In this document: positions 46,222-55,273 of the stretch, in pieces
How the letters are laid out: the number at the start of each line of letters is the position of its first letter
Numbering within the stretch: the first letter of the stretch is position 1
Assembly (NCBI GenBank): GCA_052390415.1
Contig: JBQTGY010000065.1
Location: 1 to 64,000 of the forward strand
Direction: 5' to 3'
Length of the DNA stretch: 64,000 bases
Origin: JANNWF01 sp052390415
Lineage (GTDB): Bacteria; Pseudomonadota; Gammaproteobacteria; Xanthomonadales; Xanthomonadaceae
Notes under the pieces: model-generated
What the model was told of the DNA's origin: nothing
The model's database searches: none
What the model saw: the letters and a program-made list of their open reading frames with translations, nothing else
Program-made: the position numbers and the translations under genes

Positions 46222-47156
46222 TGCATCCGATTCGAGCGTCGGCGCGTGCGTTTGCGCCGGCCAGCGTCGGCAACGTCGGTGTCGGTTTCGACATCCTTGG
46301 GCATGCCTTGAATGGCGTTGGCGATCACGTCACGGTGCGCGCCATCGACGAGCCAGGCGTGCGCATCCTCGCCATTCGTAGCAGTGAACGCGAGTTGCCG
46401 ATGCTGGCAGCCGACAACACCGCCGGTGCGGCGCTGATCGCGTTGCGAGCCAAACACGCCATCGCCTGCGGATTCGAGATCGAGATCGACAAGGGCATCC
46501 CGTTTGGCTCCGGCATGGGCGGTTCGGCGGCCTCGGCGGTCGCGGCGCTGGTCGCCGCCAACGCACTGTTTGCCGAGCCATTCGCGCTGGGTGATTTGTA
46601 CGACGCGGCCCTGGATGGCGAGGCGGTGGCCAGCGGCAGCCGGCATGGCGACAACGTCGCGCCGATGTTGCTGGGTGGCCTCGTTTTGGCCGCACCCCAA
46701 GTCGCGCCAATTCGTTTGAGCGTGCCGAGTGAGCTGCACTGCGCGCTGGTGCATCCGCATTGCGTGCTGGAAACGCGCCGCGCGCGCGCGGCCTTGGTGG
46801 GCACGTATCAGCTATCTGAATTTGTCGAACAAAGCGCGCATCTGGCCTTGTTGTTGACCGGTTGCCAGCGTGGCGATCCAGACCTGATCGGTGCTGGCTT
46901 GAGCGACGTCTTGATCGAGCCGCGCCGCGCTGCGCTGGTACCCGGGTTCGCTCAGGTCAAAGCCGCCGCCTCAGCCGCTGGCGCGCTTGGTGCGAGTATT
47001 TCCGGTGCCGGGCCCAGTGTATTTGCCTGGTGTTGGGGCAACACTTCGGCACAAACCGTTGCAGTCGCGATGCAGCAGGCCTTTGCCAGCGTCGGGCTGT
47101 TAAGCGATGCTCACGTCGGACCCGTGAATGCGCCGGCGGCGCAGGTAATCGCATGA
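46221..47156 (+). CDS. thrB: Homoserine kinase
   Basis: 311 residues. GHMP kinase with the N-terminal APASVGNVGVGFDILG and ATP loop IPFGSGMGGSAASAVAAL, plus the C-terminal GASISGAGPSVFAW motif. ATG 46221 shares one base with the thrA stop (TGATG). Phosphorylates homoserine. Confidence 0.95.
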   Translation: MHPIRASARAFAPASVGNVGVGFDILGHALNGVGDHVTVRAIDEPGVRILAIRSSERELPMLAADNTAGAALIALRAKHAIACGFEIEIDKGIPFGSGMGGSAASAVAALVAANALFAEPFALGDLYDAALDGEAVASGSRHGDNVAPMLLGGLVLAAPQVAPIRLSVPSELHCALVHPHCVLETRRARAALVGTYQLSEFVEQSAHLALLLTGCQRGDPDLIGAGLSDVLIEPRRAALVPGFAQVKAAASAAGALGASISGAGPSVFAWCWGNTSAQTVAVAMQQAFASVGLLSDAHVGPVNAPAAQVIA

Positions 47157-48454
47157 TGTATGTCAGCACCCGCGGCGGTGGCGAACCCATCACCCTGTCG
47201 GAAGCCTTGGCCCGCGGTTTGGCTCCCGATGGCGGCTTGTATGTGCCGGCGCAGTTTCCCGAACCGCACGTCAATCTGCCGCCGCCTCGCTCCTTGCCCG
47301 ACGTCGGTAACTGGCTGCTCAAGCCTTTTTTTGCCGACGATCCTTTGGAGGGCGATCTCGGATCCATTTGTGATGAAGCCTTGTACCTGCCGGCACCGGT
47401 GGTCGAGACCAGCGATCCAAACACCTATTTGCTGGAGCTGTTCCATGGCCCCACCGCCGCCTTCAAGGACTTTGGGGCGCGTTTTCTGGCTTCGTCCTTG
47501 GCTGCGCCAAGGATGTTTGACGAGCCACCGCTGACCATCCTGGTCGCGACCTCGGGCGACACCGGTGGCGCGGTAGCCGCCGCATTCCATCTGCGGCCCA
47601 CCTTCCGGGTGGTGGTGTTGTATCCCGACGGTCGCGTCTCCCCACGGCAGGCGCATCAGTTGGGCGCGTTTGGCGACAACGTGCACACCTTGCGCGTCGC
47701 CGGCAGTTTTGATGATTGCCAAGCGCTGGTGAAACTGGCTTTCGCCGACGCCGACCTGCGCCGCGAAGTGCCATTGTCTTCGGCCAACTCAATCAGTCTT
47801 GGCCGTTTGCTGCCGCAGATGACGTACTACGCGGCGGCGGCGTTGCGCTGGCAATCCATTCACGGCACGCGCGCCAATTTCGTCATTCCGACCGGCAACC
47901 TCGGCAACGCCATGGCCTGCGTCTGGGCGCGAGCGCTGGGGCTGCCCATCGGCGAGATTGTGCTGGCCACCAACAGCAATCGCTCGCTGGGGGATTTCCT
48001 CGCCACCGGCGACTATCGCCCGCGTATGGCGATCAGCACGCTGGCCAATGCGATGGACGTCGGCGCACCCAGCAATCTGGAGCGACTGCGCCACTTCATC
48101 CCGGATTTCGAGCGCCTGCAGCGGGCGGTGAGTGCCGAAGTCGTGCACGACGCCGAGATCAGCCGCGTCCTGCGCGAGACGGAGTCGCGTTACGGCCACG
48201 TAGTGTGTCCACACACGGCGACTGGTTTAGCCGTGATCGAACGTCGGCGTGCGACAGGTGACCGCCGCCCATGGATTGCCGTGGCTACCGCGCATCCAGC
48301 CAAGTTCGAGGGTGTGGTTGAACCGTTGATCGGACACCCGGTCGAGGTGCCTGAGAGTCTTGCCGAGATTCTGGCCCGGCCTGCCCATGCCATGCCGTTG
48401 GCGGCGGATTACGACGCGTTGGCGGGGGTGTTGCGGGGCTTGCCGGTGCCTTAG
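47153..48454 (+). CDS. thrC: Threonine synthase
   Basis: 433 residues. PLP lysine in ELFHGPTAAFKDFGARF; phosphate loop VATSGDTGGAVAAAF and HTATGLAVIERRR at the C-terminal side. Length and the YVSTRGGGEPITLSEALARG start match the gammaproteobacterial ThrC class. The gene overlaps thrB by ATGA (ATG 47153; 47156 alternative). Converts O-phosphohomoserine to threonine. Confidence 0.95.
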   Translation: MMYVSTRGGGEPITLSEALARGLAPDGGLYVPAQFPEPHVNLPPPRSLPDVGNWLLKPFFADDPLEGDLGSICDEALYLPAPVVETSDPNTYLLELFHGPTAAFKDFGARFLASSLAAPRMFDEPPLTILVATSGDTGGAVAAAFHLRPTFRVVVLYPDGRVSPRQAHQLGAFGDNVHTLRVAGSFDDCQALVKLAFADADLRREVPLSSANSISLGRLLPQMTYYAAAALRWQSIHGTRANFVIPTGNLGNAMACVWARALGLPIGEIVLATNSNRSLGDFLATGDYRPRMAISTLANAMDVGAPSNLERLRHFIPDFERLQRAVSAEVVHDAEISRVLRETESRYGHVVCPHTATGLAVIERRRATGDRRPWIAVATAHPAKFEGVVEPLIGHPVEVPESLAEILARPAHAMPLAADYDALAGVLRGLPVP

Positions 48455-48999
48455 CTTCGGGCTTTCGGGTTTGGGCCGGAATCCAGCTCTTGGTCTCACT
48501 CGCTTTGTTTATGCTTTCCGCACGGTTTCGTCTGCCTCAGCGGCCGCCGAGTCACTTTTCTTTGCTTCGCCGCTTCGCCGCTTCGCCGCTTCGCCGCTTC
48601 GCCAAAGAAAAGTAACCAAAAGAAAGGCGACCCGAGCATCGCACGGCAAAGTGCGCCGTGCCCTGCGCTGCTCGCGATCCTCGGGCCGGCGTGGACTCGC
48701 ACATCCATGTGATCGATCGTTCGCGGCTTTCCCCCGAGGCCCGCTGCGCTGCTCGGTGCGATAACGGGACCCAAAGTCAACAGCAAGAGCAAGAGCGGGA
48801 ACAAGAGCAACAACTACAGTCGAAGCCGAAGCCGAAGCCGCCAGGATCACGCTGCGCGCTTCTGCTCTTGCTCTGGATGGTGGGGTCGCTTAGGCCGACG
48901 AAACCGTGCAGAAGGCAAAAACAAAGCGGTGAAGCGAAAAAACCAATCGTCGGCTGTCGCCGAAAAAGCCAAATCCACCTCAAGCAAAATCAAAGAAGC
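48455..48999. other. 545-bp intergenic region after thrC
   Basis: Apart from the tandem octamer element this gap has simple repeats (caagagcaagagcgg around 48781-48810; gaagccg units at about 48821-48840) and no supported gene. Open frames are low-complexity and lack ribosome sites. No terminator with a U-run was recognised directly after thrC. Confidence 0.6.
48554..48613. repeat. Inverted repeat enclosing five tandem gcttcgcc octamers
   Basis: Arms acttttctttg (48554-48564) and caaagaaaagt (48603-48613) flank five perfect copies of gcttcgcc (48564-48603). This arrangement resembles the dispersed acttttcttt...aaagaaaagt elements common in Xanthomonadales. Copy number of such octamers is expected to vary by slippage. 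Confidence 0.75.
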
Positions 49000-49446
49000 C
49001 TAAGCCCTCCGCACCCACCAAAACACCCATCCACCCAACGCCCCACTGGCGACCAGCAAGCTCATCCCCCACGCAGTCCGCGCGGCTGCAACCGCGGTCA
49101 GTCCCAGCGTTGCGCGCATGGCCAGGAGCGCGGTCAGGATGGCGATTGCGCCTGCCAATACAAACCAGAAAAACCGCCAATCTGGCCGCCAGCGGCTCAG
49201 ACCGGCGGCGACTGGAAACGCGATGACAAATCCGCCGGCAACGATCGCTGCCCACGTGGGCGCAAAGCCAAGCAAATCCGCGCAGGTGGTCTGCCAGCGT
49301 GTGTTGGCTGAGATGGTTACGCCCAGCGCGGCGAGCGCGTTCAAATTGAGCTGGCTTTGCAGAATCGAGCCCATCGCTGCTGTCGCGACAACCGCCGCCA
49401 GCAAGGCTAGAAGCCCGTTGAGAAATCCGGCGCGAGAGAAAGTCAT
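49000..49446 (-). CDS. Hypothetical four-helix membrane protein
   Basis: 148 residues with four predicted transmembrane helices (around 10-30, 63-80, 91-109 and 121-141) and a WRPDW loop before the third. Codon pattern and composition look coding. I do not recognise a family. Confidence 0.65.
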   Translation of the reverse strand: MTFSRAGFLNGLLALLAAVVATAAMGSILQSQLNLNALAALGVTISANTRWQTTCADLLGFAPTWAAIVAGGFVIAFPVAAGLSRWRPDWRFFWFVLAGAIAILTALLAMRATLGLTAVAAARTAWGMSLLVASGALGGWVFWWVRRA

Positions 49447-49552
49447 TGCCTATCCTGCCGCAGCAGCGATGACTCGCGCCAGCGCCATCGATGGCGTGAT
49501 TGGCCTTTTGGCCGCTTTCGTTTCCGCACTCTGAACGGTAAGGTCTCAGCTC

Positions 49553-51502
49553 ATGGCAAACCCGCTCGCATTCGACAGTCACGACGCCGCCGTCGACTAT
49601 GTGTTCCAGCGACTCGGCGACACCATCGTGCTCGCCGCACCACTCGGCCTGGGTAAGCCGCATCGTTTGTTGAACGCGCTGTATCGCCGCGTGGCGGCTG
49701 ACCCGAAGCGTTCGCTGCGGGTCTCCACTGCCTTGTCGTTGACGCCACCGCCGCTGGGTTCCGGACTGCAGCGACGCTTCTTGTTGCCCTTCGTCGAGCG
49801 CCACTTCGGCGCGGACTTCGAGGCCCTGGACTGGACACTCGCACAACGCGACAACGGATTGCCAAAGAACATCCGTGTCGAGGAGTTCTACCTGCAATCC
49901 GGTGCGTTGCTGCACTCGAGTCAGGCGCAGCAGAGCTACACCAGCATCAACTACACCCACGTGGCGCGGGCGATGGCCAGTCGCGGCGTGAACCTCATTG
50001 TGCAACGGGTGGCGCGGGATTCGGTCAGCGGCGAATTCTCGTTGAGCTGCAATCCCGACCTGACACTCGACCTGCTCGATGAGATGGCCCGCCGCGGTTT
50101 ACCCCGGCCGCTGTTGCTTGCGGAGGTACATCCCGACCTGCCCTTCATGGGTGGCGATGCAGTGGTTGATGCCGAGTTGTTCGACGCCGTTGTGCGCCTG
50201 CCGGGCAAGTCCGAGCCATTGTTCGCGCTGCCGCGACAGCCTGTCAGTGATGCCGAGTTTGCGATCGGTCTGTATGCCAGTACCCTGGTGCGCGATGGCG
50301 GTACCTTGCAAATCGGTATTGGCGCACTGTCAGACGCGTTGTCGCATGCGTTGCGTTTGCGGCATTGCCGCAATAGTGAGTATCGCGGGCTGATCGAGGT
50401 TGTCGCTCCACGGATCCATGAGTCGGCCTTGCATTGCGGCTGGGGCGGTCTGAGCGAGTTCGGCGAGGGCTTGTTCGGCGCCAGTGAGATGATCACCGAC
50501 GGCTTCATGCACCTCGTCGAATGCGGCGTGATCAAGCGCCGAGTATTGGCTGATGTCGCCCTGATGCAGCGGCTGTTTGATGGCAGTGCGACGGAAAGTG
50601 ATCGCGCGCGTTTGCAGCGCGATGGTCAATATCTGCATGCCGCCTTCTTTCTCGGTTCGCCTGATTTCTATCGCTGGCTGCGCGAACTGCCGCGTGCAAG
50701 CCGATCGGCGATCGGGATGACCCGAGTCTCCAACATCAATCAACTGTATGGCGGGCGCGAGAGCATTGATCGCCTGCAACGCCGCGACGCGCGCTTCTTC
50801 AACACCTGCATGATGACCACCTTGTTGGGTGCCGCCGTTTCCGATGGCCTGGAAGACGGCCGCGTTGTCTCCGGTGTCGGTGGCCAATACAACTTCGTGG
50901 CGATGGCGCATGCCTTGGAGGAAGGGCGCTCGGTGCTGATGTTCCGGGCCAGTCGCGAAGCACATGGTCGGGCCAGTTCCAGCGTGTTGTGGAATTACGG
51001 CCACATCACCATTCCGCGCCACCTGCGCGACATCGTGATCAGCGAATACGGCATTGCTGACCTGCGCGATCAGTCCGACGAAGATTGCATCAAGGCGATG
51101 CTGGCGATCAGTGATGCCCGCTTCATCGATGCGCTTGCCAACACGGCCAAACAGGCGGGCAAGTTGGCGGCGGATTTCCAGATTCCCGAGGCCTGGCGGG
51201 AGCACACGCCCGACCGGCTGCTGAGCCGCCTGCGCCCGTATCGACAGATGGGCTTGCTGCCGGACTATCCGCTGGGCAGTGATTTCAGCGAAGTCGAGCA
51301 ACGGCTGCTGCGCGCGCTGGCCTGGTTACGCGTGCATACCGGCAGCCCATTGGCGCGACTGACCTTGATCGCCAAAGCGCTGAGTTCACGCGGCGCAACC
51401 GACCATGAAGCGCTGAGCCGCATGACGTTGGCTGCGCCCAGCGGAGTTCGAGAAAGCATTGCCGCCAAACTGCTGGCGCTGGCGCTGCGGCGGACGGCTT
51501 GA
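49553..51502 (+). CDS. Acetyl-CoA hydrolase/transferase family protein
   Basis: 649 residues, longer than the usual ~500 of the family and typical of the long proteobacterial subgroup. N-terminal domain with RVSTALSLTPPPLG, middle with GTLQIGIGALSDALSHAL, and the C-terminal AcetylCoA_hyd_C region VSGVGGQYNFVAMAHAL, MFRASREAHGRASSSVLW and ISEYGIADLRDQSDED, where the glutamate that forms the acyl-CoA intermediate resides. It probably transfers CoA between short acyl groups. Stands alone in its direction with the dehydrogenase gene following after 42 bp. Confidence 0.85.
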   Translation: MANPLAFDSHDAAVDYVFQRLGDTIVLAAPLGLGKPHRLLNALYRRVAADPKRSLRVSTALSLTPPPLGSGLQRRFLLPFVERHFGADFEALDWTLAQRDNGLPKNIRVEEFYLQSGALLHSSQAQQSYTSINYTHVARAMASRGVNLIVQRVARDSVSGEFSLSCNPDLTLDLLDEMARRGLPRPLLLAEVHPDLPFMGGDAVVDAELFDAVVRLPGKSEPLFALPRQPVSDAEFAIGLYASTLVRDGGTLQIGIGALSDALSHALRLRHCRNSEYRGLIEVVAPRIHESALHCGWGGLSEFGEGLFGASEMITDGFMHLVECGVIKRRVLADVALMQRLFDGSATESDRARLQRDGQYLHAAFFLGSPDFYRWLRELPRASRSAIGMTRVSNINQLYGGRESIDRLQRRDARFFNTCMMTTLLGAAVSDGLEDGRVVSGVGGQYNFVAMAHALEEGRSVLMFRASREAHGRASSSVLWNYGHITIPRHLRDIVISEYGIADLRDQSDEDCIKAMLAISDARFIDALANTAKQAGKLAADFQIPEAWREHTPDRLLSRLRPYRQMGLLPDYPLGSDFSEVEQRLLRALAWLRVHTGSPLARLTLIAKALSSRGATDHEALSRMTLAAPSGVRESIAAKLLALALRRTA

Positions 51503-51544
51503 AGCGAATTGCCTCGTAATTTCTCCAACTTAAACGGATTGCGC

Positions 51545-52663
51545 ATGCACCTGAACGTGCCTAGGACCCTGCTCACCGCCTGGTTGTTGTCCCTGACTGT
51601 GACGGCATGTGCGCAAACCCACACCGCCCCGCAGACGTTGGCAAGCGGCTTGAATCACCCTTGGTCGTTGGCGCTACTGCCCGACGGTCGCATCCTCATC
51701 AGCGAGCGCGCCGGTCATTTGCGGCTGCTTGAAAACGGCGAGCTGCGCGCCGAGCCGCTGACGGGTTTGCCACCGATCCATGTTCGCGGTCAGGCCGGCC
51801 TGTTCGACCTGTTGCCAGCCAAGGACTTTGCCAGCAGCGGTTGGCTGTATTTCAGTTATGCGCACGGCAACGCCGGAGCCAGCACCACTCGGGTGGCACG
51901 CGCCAAGTTGATCGACAACGCACTGACCGACCTGGAAGTGCTGTTCACTGCGCAGGCATCGCGCAATACATCGGCGCACTACGGCGGCCGTTTGGGCTGG
52001 ATGGCCGATGGCAGCTTGTTGCTGACCCTGGGCGATGGTTTCGACAGTCGCGAGCGCGCGCAAGCGCTGGATGATCACTTCGGCAAAATCGTCCGCATCA
52101 ACGCCGACGGCAGCGTGCCCAAGGACAACCCCTTCGTCGGCCAAGCCGATGTGCGGCCAGAAATCTACAGCTACGGCCATCGCAATGTGCAAGGGTTGGC
52201 CGTGATCACCGCCGCCGATGGCAGCGAGCAGGTTTATGCGCATGAACATGGACCGCGCGGTGGCGACGAGTTGAATCGGATCCAACCCGGCAAGAACTAC
52301 GGCTGGCCGCTGGCGACCTTCGGGATCGATTACAGCGGCGCGCAAATCAGTCCGTTTACTGAGCTGGCAAACACCCAGCCACCGTTGTTGTACTGGACGC
52401 CCAGCATCGCCCCCGCCGGACTCGCGTACTACGACGACGCTCGCTTTCCCGCGTGGCAAGGCAGTTTTTTTGTCGCCGCATTGGCCGAACGTTGCCTGCG
52501 GCAGGTGCGGTTGAAGCCTGATGGCAGCAATGAACAGATCCAATTGCTGGATGAACTCGGCGAGCGCTTGCGTGACGTGCGGGTGGGCCCAGAGGGTGCG
52601 TTGTACGTGCTGACTGACAGCGACAACGGCCGCCTGCTGCGCTTGGCACCACCTGGCGAGTAG
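51545..52663 (+). CDS. PQQ-dependent sugar dehydrogenase (YliI/Asd-like)
   Basis: 372 residues. A lipoprotein-like signal (LTVTAC, Cys ~20) is followed by the six-bladed GSDH domain: HPWSLALLPDGRILISERAG, AHYGGRLGWMADGSLLLTLGD, PEIYSYGHRNVQGL and HEHGPRGGDELN. E. coli YliI oxidises aldose sugars with PQQ in the periplasm. The host would need exogenous or endogenous PQQ; no pqq genes are here. ATG 51545 begins the signal peptide. Confidence 0.87.
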   Translation: MHLNVPRTLLTAWLLSLTVTACAQTHTAPQTLASGLNHPWSLALLPDGRILISERAGHLRLLENGELRAEPLTGLPPIHVRGQAGLFDLLPAKDFASSGWLYFSYAHGNAGASTTRVARAKLIDNALTDLEVLFTAQASRNTSAHYGGRLGWMADGSLLLTLGDGFDSRERAQALDDHFGKIVRINADGSVPKDNPFVGQADVRPEIYSYGHRNVQGLAVITAADGSEQVYAHEHGPRGGDELNRIQPGKNYGWPLATFGIDYSGAQISPFTELANTQPPLLYWTPSIAPAGLAYYDDARFPAWQGSFFVAALAERCLRQVRLKPDGSNEQIQLLDELGERLRDVRVGPEGALYVLTDSDNGRLLRLAPPGE

Positions 52664-52688
52664 GCAATCGAGCGAGTGCGTCGCGGTT

Positions 52689-52724
52689 AGCCCGGATGCA
52701 GGCCGAAGGCCGCAATCCGGGGCT
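52689..52724. repeat. REP-type stem-loop
   Basis: Arms agcccggatgc and gcaatccggggct flank a small gccgaaggc loop, the form of the gcccggatgc REP elements scattered in gammaproteobacteria. It follows the dehydrogenase gene by 25 bp and may stabilise or end that transcript. Confidence 0.7.
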
Positions 52725-52814
52725 CTGGACAGTGGCCCTCAGCATCCAGCCGCCAAGCCATCGCACCACTCCTGGTCTCCCGGATGTCGCTGATGCTGCA
52801 TTCGCTACGTGCAG

Positions 52815-52865
52815 CGCACCGACATTGCGCCATTTGCGTGCACATCCAATTACCATTGTGGTGCA
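52815..52865 (+). promoter_or_regulatory. Tandem NtrC-type enhancer sites of glnA
   Basis: Two sites fit the NtrC consensus tgcacca-N3-tggtgca. The stronger (52849-52865) has a perfect right half (tggtgca) and 4/7 left; the weaker (52815-52831) matches 9 of 14. Their centres are 34 bp apart, about three helical turns, close to the E. coli glnA pair. They lie about 130 and 160 bp upstream of the expected start of transcription. Confidence 0.65.
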
Positions 52866-52957
52866 AATGCGATGAGAGTTTCACTTCAATGAGGCATTTG
52901 AAGTCGGCCTTCAAAATAAATTGATGTATCTTCAATGGCTTGCCCACAGCACCCGAT

Positions 52958-52973
52958 TGGCACGCTGCTTGCT
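52958..52973 (+). promoter_or_regulatory. Sigma-54 promoter of glnA
   Basis: tggcacg-ctgc-ttgct matches the -24/-12 consensus TGGCACG-N4-TTGCW at every position, with GG-N10-GC spacing. Transcription should begin about 12 bases on (near 52984), leaving about a 47-nt leader before the GTG start of glnA. Confidence 0.85.
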
Positions 52974-53030
52974 GCACTGCCGCACACTGAGATCCCACCC
53001 ACGCATTGTCCAACTCAACCGGAGCCACCC

Positions 53031-54440
53031 GTGTCCATCGAAAATTGCCTGAAAATCGCCAAGGAAAACAACGTCGAGTTCATCGACCTGCGTTTCGCCG
53101 ACTTGCGTGGTGTGCAGCATCACGTCACCTTCCCGGCCCGCGTGCTGGAGCCCGGCCTGTTTGAAGAAGGCAAGATGTTCGATGGTTCGTCGATTTCGGG
53201 CTGGAAGGGCATCAACGAATCCGACATGGTATTGATGCCCGACGCATCCACCGCCTTCCTCGACCCCTTCACCGCCGACCCGACCCTGGTGCTGCTCTGC
53301 GACATTCTCGAGCCGGCCACCATGCAAGGTTATTCGCGCGATCCGCGCAGCGTCGCCAAGCGCGCCGAAGCCTATTTGAAGTCCACTGGTCTGGCCGATC
53401 AGGCGTTTTTTGGCCCCGAGCCCGAGTTCTTCATTTTCGATTCGGTGCGCTTCAAGAACGAGATGTCGGGTGCGTCTTTCGAAGTCGAAAGCGAAGAAGC
53501 GCCGTGGTCGACCAACAAGAAATATGAGGGTGCCAATTCCGGCCACCGTCCGTCCGTCAAAGGTGGCTACTTCCCGGTCAGCCCGGTCGATTCATTGAAC
53601 GACTTGCGCGGTGAGATGTGCAAGGCCCTCGAGGCCCTGGGCATCGAGACCGAAGTGCATCACCACGAAGTGGCCGGCCCCGGCCAGTGCGAAATCGGCA
53701 CCAAGTTCTCGACCCTGGTGAAGAAGGCCGATGACCTGTTGACGATGAAATACGTCATCAAGAACGTCGCCCATCGCAATGGCAAGACCGCCACCTTCAT
53801 GCCCAAGCCCATCGTTGGCGACAACGGTTCCGGCATGCATGTGCACCAGAGCCTGGCCAAGGCGGGCACCAACCTGTTCATGGGTGACGGTTACGGCGGG
53901 CTGAGCCAGACCGCGCTGTGGTACATCGGCGGCGTGTTCAAACACGCGCGCGCCATCAATGCCTTCGCCAACTCCACCACCAACAGCTACAAGCGTCTGG
54001 TGCCGGGTTACGAAGCGCCGGTGATGCTTGCCTACAGCGCGCGCAACCGCTCGGCCTCGTGCCGGATTCCGTTTGTCACCAATCCGAAAGCGCGCCGTAT
54101 CGAAATGCGCTTCCCGGACCCGATGAACTCCGGCTACCTGACCTTCACCGCCCTGATGATGGCCGGCATCGACGGCATACTGTACAAGATCGATCCCGGT
54201 GCGCCGATGGACAAGGATCTCTACGACCTGCCGCCAGAAGAAGAGAAAGGCATCCCGACCGTGTGCAGCTCGCTGGATCAAGCGCTGGACGCACTCGATT
54301 CGGATCGCGATTTCCTGAAAGCCGGCGGCGTCATGTCGGACGACTTCATCGACGGCTACATTGCCCTGAAGATGCAGGAAGTCACCAAGTTCCGCGCGGC
54401 GACGCATCCGCTGGAATACCAGTTGTACTACAGCCTGTAA
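53031..54440 (+). CDS. glnA: Glutamine synthetase, type I
   Basis: 469 residues from GTG 53031, GGAG eight bases upstream. All family landmarks are present: DLRFADLRGVQHH, MFDGSSISGWKGINESDM, the metal/glutamate region FGPEPEFFIFDSV, GVTF-type region replaced by HVHQSLAKAGTN, and NRSASCRIPF. The adenylylation tyrosine is in KDLYDLPPEE (around residue 397), so regulation by GlnE is expected. It makes glutamine from glutamate and ammonia in the cytoplasm. Transcription is predicted to be sigma-54/NtrC-dependent. Confidence 0.97.
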   Translation: MSIENCLKIAKENNVEFIDLRFADLRGVQHHVTFPARVLEPGLFEEGKMFDGSSISGWKGINESDMVLMPDASTAFLDPFTADPTLVLLCDILEPATMQGYSRDPRSVAKRAEAYLKSTGLADQAFFGPEPEFFIFDSVRFKNEMSGASFEVESEEAPWSTNKKYEGANSGHRPSVKGGYFPVSPVDSLNDLRGEMCKALEALGIETEVHHHEVAGPGQCEIGTKFSTLVKKADDLLTMKYVIKNVAHRNGKTATFMPKPIVGDNGSGMHVHQSLAKAGTNLFMGDGYGGLSQTALWYIGGVFKHARAINAFANSTTNSYKRLVPGYEAPVMLAYSARNRSASCRIPFVTNPKARRIEMRFPDPMNSGYLTFTALMMAGIDGILYKIDPGAPMDKDLYDLPPEEEKGIPTVCSSLDQALDALDSDRDFLKAGGVMSDDFIDGYIALKMQEVTKFRAATHPLEYQLYYSL

Positions 54441-54463
54441 GCACCGCCGTCAGCGGTACCGCG

Positions 54464-54499
54464 AAGGCCCGGCAGCGATGTCGGGCCTTTTGCGTTTTG
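54464..54499 (+). terminator. Rho-independent terminator of glnA
   Basis: aaggcccg-N10-cgggcctt forms an 8-bp stem 24 bases after the glnA stop and is followed by ttgcgtttt, a broken T-run. The T-run is imperfect, but the position and stem are convincing. Confidence 0.75.
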
Positions 54500-54510
54500 C
54501 TGGGCATGCT

Positions 54511-54766
54511 GGCGAAGACAGACACACATCGAGCAACCTCAGTCAGACAGCATCTGCGCTTGCCAAAGGCGACCCACCCACCGCGAAAACCGACAGCCAT
54601 CAGGTGCGGCGACGATGCCGCAGGGGCGCGCTTGGCCCAACGCCTGTCCTGAGCCTGTCGAAGGGCCGGGATTCAGTGAGAAATGGCCACGGACGACCAG
54701 GCTGCGTGCCCAGCTGCTGCCCAAATTGCGCTCGCGCAGGCCCGATTCTTGCCCAAACCGCCGCCT
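54511..54766. repeat. Long direct repeat, copy 1
   Basis: About 205 bases of this 256-bp stretch recur almost identically at 56092-56300, in the same orientation. Both run from ggcgaagacagacacac to ccaaaccgccgcct. Copy 1 carries about 46 extra bases in the middle, including a cctgtcctgagcctgtcga block (54643-54665) known as a dispersed repeat across many bacterial genomes. Small open frames inside are not supported as genes. Confidence 0.9.
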
Positions 54767-54802
54767 ACCCGACAGACTGCAAGAGTAGGGTGTTCGAATT
54801 TC

Positions 54803-55105
54803 CTAAACTTCCGCGCAGATCGCCGCACAGCGGGCCTGCCCGAGCTTGAGCGCCGAATCGGGATTCCTGGCCAGGAAAACGCGCTCAACCGCCGCCTCTG
54901 CCGGCCGATACTCGCGAATCAGCGCGCCGATACCGGTGAAGATTGCTTTCAGCCGGCGCGGGAAATCCTCTTCCCCGGCCACATGCAGCGCGCAGTGGAA
55001 GACGTGCCGACAACGTCCGCCGGGGTTGGCATCGACGATGCCGATGCCGGTGCGCTGCGAGCCGGGATCGATACCGAGGATACGGGTCACGCCAACCGGC
55101 CTCAT
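54803..55105 (-). pseudogene. ruvC: Truncated ruvC (N-terminal part only)
   Basis: About 100 residues read from the start region: TRILGIDPGSQRTGIGIVD (first catalytic Asp), VERVFLARNPDSALKLGQAR (second catalytic Glu) and then AAICAEV before a stop. The second half of RuvC, which holds two more catalytic acids and DNA contacts (about 70-80 residues), is absent. A full-length RuvC should exist elsewhere with ruvAB. The cut end lies next to direct repeat copy 1, indicating that it was severed by the rearrangement that formed this region. Confidence 0.85.
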
Positions 55106-55273
55106 GCCGCAACCGCTCCCGACATCGCTTTGGTGCCGACGCATGTCGCCCAGTGGCGCGCCGTGGATGGCCCACCCTGGCGCACGCTTCGTCGCGCGCA
55201 TGACTTCTCACCCGGGACGGCATCGCCCGCAACGGAACACGCTCGCGCCATCCCCGATCACCGGAGTCGCCGC

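Noticed and set aside
48564..48603. Five octamers as a CRISPR array
   Set aside because: Units are contiguous with no spacers; tandem slippage repeats.
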